Assembly (NCBI RefSeq): GCF_009192995.1
Contig: NZ_SDID01000004.1
Span: 1-64,000, forward strand
Origin: Sulfurimonas indica
GTDB lineage: Bacteria; Campylobacterota; Campylobacteria; Campylobacterales; Sulfurimonadaceae
Reading direction: 5' to 3'
Length of the DNA stretch: 64,000 bases
The position numbers and the translations under genes are program-made. This document shows, one piece after another, positions 55,420-64,000 of this stretch; the stretch's first letter is position 1, and every line of letters begins with the position of its first letter. Under the pieces are notes generated by a model, which saw only the letters and a list, made by a program, of their open reading frames with translations, had not been told where the DNA came from and made no database searches.

Positions 55420-56867
55420 TGTTTCATTATGATGTAATTATTGTGGGTGCCGGTGTAGCAGGACTCTATGCTGCAATGAATCTCCCTCGTGATAAAAAAG
55501 TACTGTTGATAAACAAACGACAAACCTTTAAATGTAATACTTTCTACGCACAGGGTGGCGTAGCTCTGGCACGAGATGCAGCAGATGTTCCTGTACACAT
55601 CCAAGATACACTCTCAGCTGGTGATGGTCTGTGTGACAGAGAGGCTGTTGAGCTTTTAAGCAAACATTCCCGTGAGGTTATCGATGACTTGATAAAAAAC
55701 GGTTTTGAGTTTGATAGAGATGAAGAGGGTAATCTGCTCTATACAAGGGAAGCGGCACACTCATGCGAGCGAATTTTGCATGCAGGCGGTGATGCGACTG
55801 GACGCTATCTGCATCACTTTTTACTCCAACACAATCCTCACGCAATGCTCAGTGATGCACGTGTTGTTGATCTACTCATCAAAGATGGGGAGTGCTATGG
55901 TGTGACAGTATTGGACCACAGAGAGAGTTATAATCTCTATGCAAAAGATGTCATCATTGCAAGTGGCGGTGTAGGTTCACTTTATGAGTACCATACAAAC
56001 GCACCTTGTATCAGTGCCGATATTCAAGGCCTTTGTGTGATGAAGGGCATTGAACTGGACCGTATGGAGATGCTGCAGTTTCATCCGACTGTCTTTGTTA
56101 ATGCTACAGGCGCACAGAAGATGCTTTTGACTGAAGCGCTGCGAGGTGAAGGTGCAACGATAGTTGATGAGAATGGTAAACGTTTTTTGTTTGAGTATGA
56201 TGAACGAGGAGAGCTTGCTTCTCGTGATATCGTTTCCAAATCAATTTATAAATACAAGAAAAAGACAGGACTGCAGGTTTACTTGAATTTAGAGAACTTT
56301 GAAGAGGAGTATTTTGCACATCGTTTTCCAAATATCTATAAAAACCTGCGTGCGCTTGGTTATACGGTACCAAAAGACAGAGTGCCGATTTCTCCGGCAT
56401 TTCATTATGCCATAGGAGGTATCAAAACTGACCTGCATGCACGAGTGCCAAATGTGAAAAATCTTTATGCTATCGGTGAAGTTGCTTCAACAAGGGTCCA
56501 TGGTGCGAACAGACTTGCATCAAACTCACTCTTAGAAGGTCTTGTTTTTGCAAAAATAGCAGTTGATGATATCATGCAGAACAAAAACGAGAAGAAATTT
56601 CAGGAGTTTGCAGTCAGTGATGAGGTAATGAGCTTTAAAGATGACAAGGCAAAAAAGAATCAACTACGTCATATTATGTGGGAAAATGTCTCAATTATTC
56701 GAACAAAAAGTGGACTAAATGATGCTTTAGAGACAATTAATGCTCTTTTAAATGAAAAAATTGGTAAACTACTTAAATTTCGTTTATTGACAGCAAGAGA
56801 GATAGTGCTCTGTGCATTAAACAGAAGTGAATCCATAGGGGTTCATACAATACAAGAGGAGAAATGA
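55419..56867 (+). CDS. nadB: L-aspartate oxidase
   Basis: A 482-residue FAD enzyme that turns aspartate into iminoaspartate, the first step of NAD synthesis. The FAD motif is VGAGVAGLYAAMNL; TFYAQGGVALARD, HSCERILHAGGDATGR and ASGGVGSLYEYHTN are family blocks, and the C-terminal ANRLASNSLLEGLVF closes the FAD site. It is slightly shorter than E. coli NadB (540). nadA and nadC are not in the window. It overlaps the lipoprotein gene upstream and nhaD downstream. Confidence 0.96.
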   Translation: MFHYDVIIVGAGVAGLYAAMNLPRDKKVLLINKRQTFKCNTFYAQGGVALARDAADVPVHIQDTLSAGDGLCDREAVELLSKHSREVIDDLIKNGFEFDRDEEGNLLYTREAAHSCERILHAGGDATGRYLHHFLLQHNPHAMLSDARVVDLLIKDGECYGVTVLDHRESYNLYAKDVIIASGGVGSLYEYHTNAPCISADIQGLCVMKGIELDRMEMLQFHPTVFVNATGAQKMLLTEALRGEGATIVDENGKRFLFEYDERGELASRDIVSKSIYKYKKKTGLQVYLNLENFEEEYFAHRFPNIYKNLRALGYTVPKDRVPISPAFHYAIGGIKTDLHARVPNVKNLYAIGEVASTRVHGANRLASNSLLEGLVFAKIAVDDIMQNKNEKKFQEFAVSDEVMSFKDDKAKKNQLRHIMWENVSIIRTKSGLNDALETINALLNEKIGKLLKFRLLTAREIVLCALNRSESIGVHTIQEEK

Positions 56868-58219
56868 TGGAACACGGTTCAGTCGTAGAAGGTGCCCTTA
56901 AGGCACTAGAACATGCAACAACAGATGTAAATCTGGCTACAACATGGGTTGGATGGCTTAGTTTAGCTGTATTTGTTATAGCGTACTATTTTATAGCAAC
57001 AGAAGAGAGATATGAGGTGAACAAAGCTAAGCCTGCACTATTTGCAGGTACTTTAATGTTTATGCTTGTAGGTATCTATTTTACAATTAATGGATTGAGT
57101 CCTGATCATCTTCATGATGAATTAGAAAATCTAATTCTTGAAATTGCAGAGATTTTCTTCTTCTTGCTTGTTGCCATGACATACATTGAAACGCTTATTG
57201 AACGTGGTGTTTTTGATTTGATGAAGTATAAACTTGTCTCAAAAGGATATACATATAAAAAACTTTTCTGGCTAACAGGATTTTTAGCATTTTTTATCTC
57301 TCCTGTAGCAGACAACTTGACAACTGCGCTCATCCTTTCAACGGTGCTTTTTACGATTGACAAGAAAAATATGGCTTTCTTGGTTCCTGGTGCTATCAAT
57401 ATCGTCGTAGCTGCAAATGCTGGTGGTGCTTGGTCTCCATTTGGTGATATTACAACACTAATGGCATGGACAGCTGGTAAGGGTGAGTTTATAGACTTCC
57501 TCTATCTCTTTCCTGCATCATTTTTAGGTTGGGCAGTAACAGCATTCTTACTTGCTATGTCAGTTCCTGATGGTGAACCTGCATTTAATGCTGCAACAGA
57601 GTCAAAGCCTGTAGTACAAGATGGTGGTATGGGTGTTGTTTATCTTGGTATCGGAACGATTACAATCGCGGTTCTTGGACATCAATTCTTCCATTTCCCT
57701 GCAATGTGGGGTATGATGTTTGGTTTGGCACTGTTAAAACTTTACTCAGTTACTCTAGAAAAAGGCGGGAAAAATGCTTTCAATATCTACATCAATATGC
57801 AAAAAATAGAAAATGACACGCTTCTTTTCTTCTTTGGTATTCTTTCAGCTGTAGGTGCACTACATTTCTTAGGTTTCTTAGAGTATATTCATGATCTCTA
57901 TGGCATGATAGGTTCAACTGCGGCAAATATTGGTGTTGGTTTTCTTTCAGCTATTGTTGATAATGTACCTGTAATGAGTGCAATCTTAAAGTCATCTCCT
58001 GATATGGATTTAGCACAATGGATGTTGGTTACTATGACAGCCGGTGTCGGTGGTAGTCTTATCTCTTTTGGTTCTGCTGCAGGTGTCGGTGTTATGGGTC
58101 GTCTTCGTGGTATCTATACTTTTGGAAGCCATATGAAACATGCTTGGACTATTTTAGTAGGTTACATTGTTTCTGTATCTATTTGGTATATTCAATTTGA
58201 ATTAATGGGACTTTATTAA
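56867..58219 (+). CDS. nhaD: NhaD-type sodium/proton antiporter
   Basis: The second of two adjacent ATG codons is preferred because GAGGAG (56856-56861) ends 5 bases before it. The 450-residue protein has about 11-12 membrane helices. Blocks typical of NhaD are SPVADNLTTALILSTVLFT and NAGGAWSPFGDITTLMAWTA, with the Asp and Thr of the ion path, and AIVDNVPVMSAILKS in the second half. It exchanges Na+ for H+ at the inner membrane and would work with the proton gradient from complex I. It follows nadB in the same operon. Confidence 0.93.
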   Translation: MEHGSVVEGALKALEHATTDVNLATTWVGWLSLAVFVIAYYFIATEERYEVNKAKPALFAGTLMFMLVGIYFTINGLSPDHLHDELENLILEIAEIFFFLLVAMTYIETLIERGVFDLMKYKLVSKGYTYKKLFWLTGFLAFFISPVADNLTTALILSTVLFTIDKKNMAFLVPGAINIVVAANAGGAWSPFGDITTLMAWTAGKGEFIDFLYLFPASFLGWAVTAFLLAMSVPDGEPAFNAATESKPVVQDGGMGVVYLGIGTITIAVLGHQFFHFPAMWGMMFGLALLKLYSVTLEKGGKNAFNIYINMQKIENDTLLFFFGILSAVGALHFLGFLEYIHDLYGMIGSTAANIGVGFLSAIVDNVPVMSAILKSSPDMDLAQWMLVTMTAGVGGSLISFGSAAGVGVMGRLRGIYTFGSHMKHAWTILVGYIVSVSIWYIQFELMGLY

Positions 58220-58229
58220 TTATTCTCCT

Positions 58230-58258
58230 ATAAGCTCAGAGTTGAATTCTGAGCTTAT
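58230..58258 (+). terminator. hairpin terminator after nhaD
   Basis: ATAAGCTCAGA (58230-58240) pairs perfectly with TCTGAGCTTAT (58248-58258) around a 7-base loop, 10 bases after the nhaD stop. The T-tract after it is weak. Confidence 0.6.
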
Positions 58259-58295
58259 ATCTTCTAAACAAATTAAATCTTAATCTTGATTTTGC

Positions 58296-58301
58296 TATCC
58301 T
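58296..58301 (+). promoter_or_regulatory. possible guaA promoter
   Basis: TATCCT preceded by TGC is a weak extended -10 element. It would give a leader of about 143 bases before guaA. No TATAAT is present in the gap. Confidence 0.25.
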
Positions 58302-58353
58302 TTCACAAATAATTTATTAAATTAAAACTTCTTTATTTCTCAAAAAACAGTGT

Positions 58354-58441
58354 TTTTTGTAGCTTTAGGGGGTTGTAGGGACGAAAAGTCCCTGCCATCA
58401 AAGATGGGCTTTGCTCATTTTGATGTAAAAAACTATAAAAA
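58354..58441 (+). ncRNA. structured leader upstream of guaA
   Basis: Three nested or adjacent helices fill the 90 bases before the guaA ribosome binding site. TTTTTGTAG (58354-58362) pairs with CTATAAAAA (58433-58441) as a closing stem. Inside are AGGGAC/GTCCCT with loop GAAAA (58377-58393) and a 13-pair hairpin, CATCAAA and ATGGGC with GCTCAT and TTTGATG (58396-58425, one G bulge). The junction strand TTTAGGGGGTTG is unpaired. The closing stem ends next to AAAGG of guaA and could control it. I do not recognise a riboswitch class; a dispersed intergenic repeat is an alternative. Confidence 0.45.
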
Positions 58442-58450
58442 GGCATTTAT

Positions 58451-60001
58451 ATGACAAATGTTAGCATCATCGTTTTAGATTTCGGTTCTCAATATACACA
58501 ACTTATCGCACGTCGTTTGCGTGAAGATAAGATTTACTGTGAAATTCTTCCTTACCATACAAAAGTAGAAGATATCAAAGCAAAAAATCCTAAAGGTGTT
58601 ATCCTCTCCGGCGGTCCATCTTCTGTATATAATGAAGATGCTTATGAAGTAGATCAGGGTGTTTACTCTATGGGTATTCCCGTTCTTGGAATATGCTATG
58701 GTATGCAGAGAATTGCAGTTGATTTTGGTGGTAGTGTAATTCGATCTGATCATCATGAGTATGGAAAAGCAGAGCTTAATATTGTCGGATATCCTGATAA
58801 TGTATCTCCTCTTTTTGCAGAGTGTGATAACAATCGTATCGTTTGGATGAGTCACTCTGACAGAGTTGAGACACTTCCTGAAGGTTTTAAAGTTATTGCA
58901 ACTTCAGACAACTCTCCATATGCAGCAATTGCAAATGATGAAAAACGTGTTTATGCAATGCAGTTTCACCCGGAAGTTCAACACTCTGAAGAGGGTTACT
59001 TGATGCTTCGTAACTTCGCAAAAAATATCTGTGGTGTTACGGAAAAATGGAAAATGGAGCATTTCTTAAAAGAGCAAATCGCTAAAATCCGTGAACAAGT
59101 TGGTGATGGAAAAGTGCTTTGTGGACTCAGTGGTGGCGTTGACAGTTCTGTAGTTGCTGCAATGCTTTATGAAGCGATCGGGGATCAACTTATTCCTGTT
59201 TTTGTAGATAACGGACTTTTACGTAAAGGTGAGCGTGAGCAGGTTGAGCAGGTATTTAAAATCAATCTCAAAGTACCTTTGGTTGTTGCAGATGCAAGTG
59301 AGCTTTTCCTTTCTCGTTTGGCAGGTGTTGAAAATCCTGAAGAGAAACGTAAGATTATCGGACATACTTTTATTGAAGTTTTTGAGCAAGAGGCAAAAAA
59401 ACACGAAGGTATTAAATTTCTTGCACAAGGAACACTCTATCCGGATGTTATTGAGTCTATTTCAGTAAATGGTCCATCTGAAGTTATCAAGTCACATCAC
59501 AATGTTGGTGGACTTCCTGACTGGATGGATTTCGAGCTCATTGAGCCTCTCCGTGAGCTTTTTAAAGATGAAGTACGTAAAATAGGTCTTGAACTTGGTC
59601 TTCCAGAATCTATGATTAACCGTCATCCATTCCCTGGACCGGGACTTGCGATTCGTATCATGGGTGATGTGAATCCAACTGACTTGGACCTTCTGCGTGA
59701 GGCAGATGTTATTTTACTTGATGAGCTTAAAGCAAGCGGGTACTATGCAAAAACATGGCAAGCATTTGCAGTACTTTTAAATGTAAAATCAGTTGGTGTT
59801 ATGGGTGATAACCGTACTTATGACAATACTGTTTGTGTGCGTGTCGTTGAAGCAGTGGATGGAATGACAGCAACATTTGCACATTTACCGCATGATTTAC
59901 TTGAGAGAATTTCAAGAAGAATTATCAATGAGGTGGATGGAATCAATAGAGTTGTCTACGACATCTCTAGCAAGCCACCGGCAACTATTGAGTGGGAATA
60001 A
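58451..60001 (+). CDS. guaA: GMP synthase (glutamine-hydrolysing)
   Basis: A 516-residue enzyme that makes GMP from XMP. The N-terminal amidotransferase has the nucleophile C82 in LGICYGMQ and its His/Glu pair in [13 protein letters not shown]. The ATP pyrophosphatase domain has the PP-loop [10 protein letters not shown] near 224-233, and the C-terminal dimer domain contains [13 protein letters not shown] and ends KPPATIEWE. Length is normal. Confidence 0.98.
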   Translation: MTNVSIIVLDFGSQYTQLIARRLREDKIYCEILPYHTKVEDIKAKNPKGVILSGGPSSVYNEDAYEVDQGVYSMGIPVLGICYGMQRIAVDFGGSVIRSDHHEYGKAELNIVGYPDNVSPLFAECDNNRIVWMSHSDRVETLPEGFKVIATSDNSPYAAIANDEKRVYAMQFHPEVQHSEEGYLMLRNFAKNICGVTEKWKMEHFLKEQIAKIREQVGDGKVLCGLSGGVDSSVVAAMLYEAIGDQLIPVFVDNGLLRKGEREQVEQVFKINLKVPLVVADASELFLSRLAGVENPEEKRKIIGHTFIEVFEQEAKKHEGIKFLAQGTLYPDVIESISVNGPSEVIKSHHNVGGLPDWMDFELIEPLRELFKDEVRKIGLELGLPESMINRHPFPGPGLAIRIMGDVNPTDLDLLREADVILLDELKASGYYAKTWQAFAVLLNVKSVGVMGDNRTYDNTVCVRVVEAVDGMTATFAHLPHDLLERISRRIINEVDGINRVVYDISSKPPATIEWE

Positions 60002-60011
60002 ATCAAGAAAA

Positions 60012-60071
60012 ATTTCAATGCACTTTGAAATAATTTAGGCATCGGCATAGTTTACTATGCCTCAACCTAAA
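60012..60071 (+). terminator. two hairpins after guaA
   Basis: ATTTCAA/TTGAAAT (60012-60018, 60025-60031) is followed by a longer imperfect hairpin, TTTAGG/CCTAAA outside GGCATAG/CTATGCC (60034-60071). No T-tract follows, so these may be a weak or Rho-assisted terminator, or a 3'-end stabiliser. The rest of the gap to hemD holds nothing else clear. Confidence 0.4.
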
Positions 60072-60143
60072 AACATTCCAAATTACATCAAACTTTTTAT
60101 GATTTACAGTTTATCTTTTTTTGTTTTTTAATGAGGAGTCTTT

Positions 60144-60794
60144 ATGATAACACCTAGACCTCTGTATCTTTTTTCTATCTCTTCACATCCTGATGCTATC
60201 AGCATTAACTCGCTAGACATTACCTTTTTTAAACCTAACATTAATTTCTCAAAATATGATGCTTTGATTATTACCTCTAAACAGGCTAGTAAAGCGCTTA
60301 TGCAATATAAAAAAGAGGAGTATCTGCATCTGTCTGCTCTGTGTGTTTCTGTGCAGAGTGCCAAGTCTTATGAGGCTTTAGGTGGCAAAGTTTTGGATAT
60401 TGGAGGAGGTTATGGAGATAATCTTGAGGGTAAAATAAAATCTTATCCAAAAGAGAAAAAATGGCTCTATCTAAGAGCCAAAATTGTAGCATCTGATTTT
60501 GTTCAGATATGTAAAGATGAAGGCTATAAAATAGATGAGAGCATAGTCTATGAAAGTGACTGTTCACAAGCTATAAATGAAGTGCAAGTTAAAGATGATG
60601 CAATACTCATCTTTACTTCTCCATCAAGTGTAAATTGTTATTTGAAAAATCATACTTTTGAAGAAGGACAAAGTATCATTGTTATTGGGAAAACAACTGC
60701 AAAAGCACTTCCTATAGGAGTAAATTACGTTTTATCTGATAAAACAAGTATAGAAAGCTGCATAACAATAGCAAAAGAGCAATTTCTAAAATAA
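60144..60794 (+). CDS. hemD: uroporphyrinogen-III synthase
   Basis: A 216-residue protein with the loose pattern of HemD, which closes and flips ring D in tetrapyrrole synthesis. Recognisable parts are YDALIITSKQASKALMQY near 35, VSVQSAKSYEALGGKVLDI, KWLYLRAKIVASDF, and DDAILIFTSPSSVNCYL followed by IVIGKTTAKAL. Sequence conservation in this family is low, but the order of blocks is right. GAGGAG precedes the ATG. Confidence 0.85.
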   Translation: MITPRPLYLFSISSHPDAISINSLDITFFKPNINFSKYDALIITSKQASKALMQYKKEEYLHLSALCVSVQSAKSYEALGGKVLDIGGGYGDNLEGKIKSYPKEKKWLYLRAKIVASDFVQICKDEGYKIDESIVYESDCSQAINEVQVKDDAILIFTSPSSVNCYLKNHTFEEGQSIIVIGKTTAKALPIGVNYVLSDKTSIESCITIAKEQFLK

Positions 60795-60812
60795 TTTCAA
60801 GCAAATTTTTAG

Positions 60813-60818
60813 TATAAT
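60813..60818 (+). promoter_or_regulatory. promoter of the 6S-type RNA and purD
   Basis: TATAAT 7 bases before the predicted RNA start at about 60825, behind a T-tract (GCAAATTTTTAG). It is the only strong promoter between hemD and purD. Confidence 0.7.
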
Positions 60819-60824
60819 ATTTCA

Positions 60825-61027
60825 TATAGTCTGAGTAGTTCGTGTCAGCACGTATATGAGGGTTCTACATATTCATATCGTGAACAAGTAGAGCTAGCGT
60901 GTGCCGATGATCTCGCTTGAGGTATGTTAACTCTGCCAATGAGACTGTCGCCGTCAGCTAGTTCTCTCTTCACCCAAATTCGGCTTTTAGAACCAAGCCA
61001 ATAGTGTGACGGCTACTCGGATTATAT
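60825..61027 (+). ncRNA. ssrS: 6S RNA (purD-linked type)
   Basis: A GC-richer, non-coding stretch of about 200 bases. Its ends pair over 13 positions, ATAGTCTGAGTAG (60826-60838) with CTACTCGGATTAT (61013-61025), followed inward by GTCA with TGAC. That is the long closing stem expected of 6S RNA, which imitates an open promoter and binds the sigma70 polymerase. In Campylobacterales a conserved structured RNA lies in front of purD and has been interpreted as 6S; the position here is the same. The identification rests on location, size and the closing stem. Confidence 0.75.
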
Positions 61028-61044
61028 ATGAGACAACTTTAAAG

Positions 61045-61087
61045 AGTTTACTTAGAGTATGAAAGTACTTTAAGTAAACTTTTTTTA
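61045..61087 (+). terminator. Rho-independent terminator between 6S RNA and purD
   Basis: A 15-pair stem (61045-61059 with 61066-61080, loop TGAAAG, one G-T pair) is followed by TTTTTTATTT. It ends the 6S-type transcript only about 20 bases before the purD ATG, so purD must be read by passing this terminator or from a promoter that I do not see. Confidence 0.85.
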
Positions 61088-61103
61088 TTTATATGGAGAA
61101 TTA

Positions 61104-62369
61104 ATGAAGATTTTAATACTTGGCAGTGGTGGACGTGAATACTCAATAGGTCTTGCTATTGCAAATGAAAATGCAGGGCATGAGCTCTTTTTTCAACCTG
61201 GTAATGGTGCTACAGATGAGCTGGGAACAAATTTAGACATTAAAGACTACAATGATCTGGCTGCATTCGCAAAAGAGAATGCAATTGAGCTGACAATTGT
61301 AGGACCTGAAGCACCACTTGTTGACGGTGTTGTTGATATCTTCAAAGCAAATGGTCTGACTATTTTTGGACCAAGTAAAGAAGCAGCACAATTAGAAGGT
61401 TCAAAAGTCTATATGAAAAACTTCTTGGCAAAGTATGATATCCCAACTGCTCGCTATATTGAGAGTGACTCGATAGAGGAACTTTTTAAATTTACAAATA
61501 CTCTAGAGGCGCCAATCGTTGTAAAAGCAGATGGCCTTTGTGGTGGTAAAGGTGTTATTATCGCACAAAGCCATGATGAGGCAAAAAAAGCAATCAGTGA
61601 GATGCTTAGCGGTAAAAGTTTTGGAGATGCTGGAAAAAAAGTAATCGTTGAAGAGTTTTTAGATGGCTATGAGCTCTCTATGTTTGCCGTATGTGACGGA
61701 AAAGACTATATTTTACTTCCGGCTGCACAAGACCATAAACGTGTAGGTGATGGTGATACAGGACCAAATACAGGTGGTATGGGTGCATATGCTCCGACAC
61801 CTTTAGTTGATGAAGAACTTTATCAAAAGGTTAAAGATAGAATTATCCGACCAACTTTAGATGGTATGCAAAAAGAGGGTGCACCATTTGAGGGTGTCCT
61901 TTTTATCGGAATCATGGTTGTTAATGGTGAACCGATTACTTTGGAGTTCAATGTTCGTTTTGGGGATCCTGAATGTGAGATTTTAATGCCACTTATGACA
62001 TCTTCTGTTGCAGATATGTTCTATAAAGCAGCAACAAACCGTTTGGGTGAGATAAAAGTAGAATTTTCTGACCAGTATGCTGTAGGTGTGGTTATGGCGA
62101 GTGAGAACTATCCGTATAGTTCATCAACTCCAGCAGAGATTATTTTAGATGATGTACACCATGAAGAGATCGCAAAATATACGCATATCTCTTTTGCAGG
62201 GGTGAGCCGTGAAGATGGTAAACTTTATGCAACAGGTGGACGTGTTCTCGTATGCGTTGGTCTTGGGGATAGTATCAAAGAGGCACGTGACAGAGCATAT
62301 CTACGTTGTGGACAGGTACATTTTGCCGGTAAAAAATTCCGTAGTGATATAGCCTATCAGGCACTCTAG
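61104..62369 (+). CDS. purD: phosphoribosylamine--glycine ligase
   Basis: A 421-residue ATP-grasp enzyme of purine synthesis that makes glycinamide ribonucleotide. Blocks are [16 protein letters not shown] at the start, [36 protein letters not shown] and [13 protein letters not shown]. Length is normal. GGAG is 5 bases before the ATG. Expression depends on read-through of the terminator just upstream. Confidence 0.98.
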   Translation: MKILILGSGGREYSIGLAIANENAGHELFFQPGNGATDELGTNLDIKDYNDLAAFAKENAIELTIVGPEAPLVDGVVDIFKANGLTIFGPSKEAAQLEGSKVYMKNFLAKYDIPTARYIESDSIEELFKFTNTLEAPIVVKADGLCGGKGVIIAQSHDEAKKAISEMLSGKSFGDAGKKVIVEEFLDGYELSMFAVCDGKDYILLPAAQDHKRVGDGDTGPNTGGMGAYAPTPLVDEELYQKVKDRIIRPTLDGMQKEGAPFEGVLFIGIMVVNGEPITLEFNVRFGDPECEILMPLMTSSVADMFYKAATNRLGEIKVEFSDQYAVGVVMASENYPYSSSTPAEIILDDVHHEEIAKYTHISFAGVSREDGKLYATGGRVLVCVGLGDSIKEARDRAYLRCGQVHFAGKKFRSDIAYQAL

Positions 62370-62378
62370 GAGAATTGT

Positions 62379-62828
62379 TTGAATGAAGAGATAGAGAATG
62401 TACTGCATCGTGAGGGTTTGGTACTAGCTGATATTAAAAAAAGAGCGATGGCCTTTTTTATTGATGAGATGCTGCTCTCTTTTCTTCTAATCATTGCAAT
62501 GTCGGACTCATTTTCCAATGCCAAAACGGTAGAAGAGATGATCATGCTTACAAATAACTTCATGTTTGAGTATCTGATAATGAAGATAGTATATCAGACA
62601 TTTTTTGTTATGCAGTATGGTGCTACACTTGGTAAAATCGCTATGAAGATTCGAGTCATTGAGATAACAACTCTGCAAAATCCCTCTTTTTTATGCTCAC
62701 TTAACCGTGCCATCTTTCGTGTTATTAGTGAGATGCTTTTCTATCTGGGGTTTTTATGGGGAATGATGGACCCTGCTCACCAGACCTGGCATGATAAAAC
62801 TGCAAAAACTTTGGTTGTCAATGTTTAG
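62379..62828 (+). CDS. RDD-family membrane protein, 149 aa
   Basis: TTG start with AGGAG (62368-62372) 6 bases upstream. The 149-residue protein has the RDD pattern: KRAMAFFIDEMLLSFLLIIA as the first helix, a second near 65-85 (FEYLIMKIVYQTFFVMQYGA) and a third near 115-130, with GATLGKIAMKIRVIE in between and HDKTAKTLVV at the end. In this copy the usual Arg-x-x-Asp core reads RAMAFFID. RDD proteins have varied or unknown roles. It overlaps lptD by 8 bases. Confidence 0.85.
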   Translation: MNEEIENVLHREGLVLADIKKRAMAFFIDEMLLSFLLIIAMSDSFSNAKTVEEMIMLTNNFMFEYLIMKIVYQTFFVMQYGATLGKIAMKIRVIEITTLQNPSFLCSLNRAIFRVISEMLFYLGFLWGMMDPAHQTWHDKTAKTLVVNV

Positions 62829-64000
62829 ACTCTTTTTTATTCTCTCACTTTTGATCGCATGTCTGTCTGCTGGAGATAAGGTAGAGATTTATGCTTCAAA
62901 ACTCAGTTCACATAATGAAATCATCAATGTTGCCGGTGGAGTCTCTGTTATATACAAAGATTATATTATTACAGCAGACAGAGCAACATATGATAAAAAA
63001 ACGGGTGACTTGGAACTCTTTGACAATATACGTGCCAATCATGCAGGTAAATACAAAATCCTTGGGAAATATGCCAAATTAAATATTGCCAAAAAAGAGC
63101 GTCTTTTTCGACCTTTTTATATGATTGACAACAAATCAGATGTCTGGATGAGTGGCGATGAGGGTAAAGCAACCGAAGAAGAGATAGATATAGCATCAGG
63201 TGTTGTGAGCGGATGTAACCCAATAGACCCGCTTTGGACGATGGAGTTTTCATCATCTGATTATGATACAGAGTCGATGTGGATAAATCTTTACAATATG
63301 CGTCTCTATATCTATGATATTCCAGTTCTTTATACTCCCTATTTTGGATATTCACTGGACACTACAAGACGAACAGGTCTTTTAAAACCTGCTATTGGAC
63401 TCTCTAATGATGAAGGTTTTTACTACCAACAACCAATATATATCGCTGAGCAGAACTGGTGGGATTTAGAATTTTTACCACAGATTAGAACCTCACGTGG
63501 AGCAGGTATTTATACAAAGTTTCGTTTTGTAGACTCTAAAGTTTCTCATGGTGAAATTAAGATGGGATACTTTAAAGAAAAAGAGGATTATTTTTTAAAA
63601 AACAACCTCCAAAATAACTCACACTATGGATTTAATGTCAAGTATGACAACAGAGACTTTTTAAATCTTTGGAGCGGTTATGATTTTTCCGGACAGTCCG
63701 GGCTTTATATAGATATCAATCATATGAATGATGTTGACTATATCAACTTGGAAAAGGGAGATACAACTGATACAGCAACGGCAACGCAGGTTCTCTCACG
63801 TGTTAATATTTTTTACAACACTCGACAGAACTATTTTGGTACATATTTGAAATATTATCAAGATTTAACACTCGATAATAATGAAAACACTTTGCAAAAA
63901 CTTCCGGTTGTTCAGTATCACTACTATTTGGATACACTGCTAAAAGACCATCTTTTGTACTCGCTTGATATAAAAAGTAATAATATCCGCAGGCAGACAA
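62821..64000 (+). CDS. lptD: LPS-assembly protein LptD, 5' part (runs off the window)
   Basis: The open frame starts at ATG 62821, inside the end of the RDD gene, and continues past the right edge, so 393 codons are visible. It begins with signal peptide MFRLFFILSLLIACLSAG. Residues 20-130 are the OstA/LptA-like beta-jellyroll (EIYASKLSSHNEIINVAGG; ITADRATYDKKTGDLELF), and from 150 the barrel begins, with the hallmark MRLYIYDIPVLYTPYFGYSL and RRTGLLKPAIGLSN. LptD places lipopolysaccharide into the outer leaflet. The C-terminal barrel strands lie outside the window. Confidence 0.92.
   Translation, partial: MFRLFFILSLLIACLSAGDKVEIYASKLSSHNEIINVAGGVSVIYKDYIITADRATYDKKTGDLELFDNIRANHAGKYKILGKYAKLNIAKKERLFRPFYMIDNKSDVWMSGDEGKATEEEIDIASGVVSGCNPIDPLWTMEFSSSDYDTESMWINLYNMRLYIYDIPVLYTPYFGYSLDTTRRTGLLKPAIGLSNDEGFYYQQPIYIAEQNWWDLEFLPQIRTSRGAGIYTKFRFVDSKVSHGEIKMGYFKEKEDYFLKNNLQNNSHYGFNVKYDNRDFLNLWSGYDFSGQSGLYIDINHMNDVDYINLEKGDTTDTATATQVLSRVNIFYNTRQNYFGTYLKYYQDLTLDNNENTLQKLPVVQYHYYLDTLLKDHLLYSLDIKSNNIRRQT

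Noticed and set aside
58354-58441. Purine, guanidine or preQ1 riboswitch before guaA
   Set aside because: The conserved core bases of these classes are missing. The A-rich tail after the hairpins recalls preQ1-I, but the hairpin loop does not match.
1-64000. CRISPR arrays, IS elements, prophage, integrons, tRNA or rRNA genes
   Set aside because: No regularly spaced direct repeats, transposase or integrase frames, or tRNA cloverleaf and rRNA sequence were seen on either strand.

Overview
The window looks like chromosomal core sequence of a Campylobacterota (epsilonproteobacterial) sulfur/nitrogen-type autotroph close to Sulfurimonas. The reasons are the AT-rich composition, promoters that are an extended -10 box behind T-tracts without a clear -35, the 14-subunit nuo operon in which NuoE and NuoF are replaced by unrelated proteins and NuoG is present twice, pflA directly after nuoN, the cheZ / U32 / purE / DUF3972 / glyQ block, the bamD-lon pair, and a 6S-type RNA in front of purD. 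No IS element, prophage, CRISPR array, tRNA or rRNA was seen.

Layout. 0.1-5.0 kb: a 53-residue Cys protein, a lipoprotein, endonuclease IV, a FadL-type porin with an AAA+ ATPase, and a Gly/Gln-rich secreted protein, closed by a terminator. 5.1-25.1 kb: a long leader, nuoABCD, a 74-residue NuoE substitute, a 678-residue NuoF/GltD hybrid, two nuoG, nuoHIJKLMN, then the flagellar motor gene pflA. 25.1-27.7 kb (minus strand): trxA, a thioredoxin-fold protein without its cysteines, trxB, dapB. 27.8-29.0 kb: a truncated haemoglobin and a histidinol-phosphatase, convergent. 29.1-36.8 kb: cheZ, a U32 peptidase, purE, DUF3972, a DUF89 phosphatase, an outer-membrane protein, glyQ, a structured intergenic RNA candidate, recG. 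36.8-43.6 kb (minus): hpf, then an operon of a 1387-residue secreted protein and three minor pseudopilins that resembles the MshQ/MshD/MshO/MshP part of MSHA pilus loci. 43.8-47.0 kb: bamD and lon. 47.0-53.0 kb (minus): a signalling operon of PAS sensor, Hpt protein, NIT-type hybrid kinase and CheY-like receiver. 53.0-55.3 kb (minus): uvrC and a DciA-like gene that may be read from a leaderless mRNA. 55.2-58.2 kb: a small lipoprotein, nadB, nhaD. 58.2-64.0 kb: a structured leader and guaA, hemD, the 6S-type RNA, purD, an RDD protein and the first part of lptD.

How it fits together. Complex I, the NhaD antiporter and PflA concern generation and use of ion gradients. The NuoF substitute lacks an FMN domain, so the electron donor of this complex is probably not simply NADH. 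The pseudopilin/giant-protein operon and the orphan structured RNAs at 34.8 and 58.35 kb are the least explained parts of the window.
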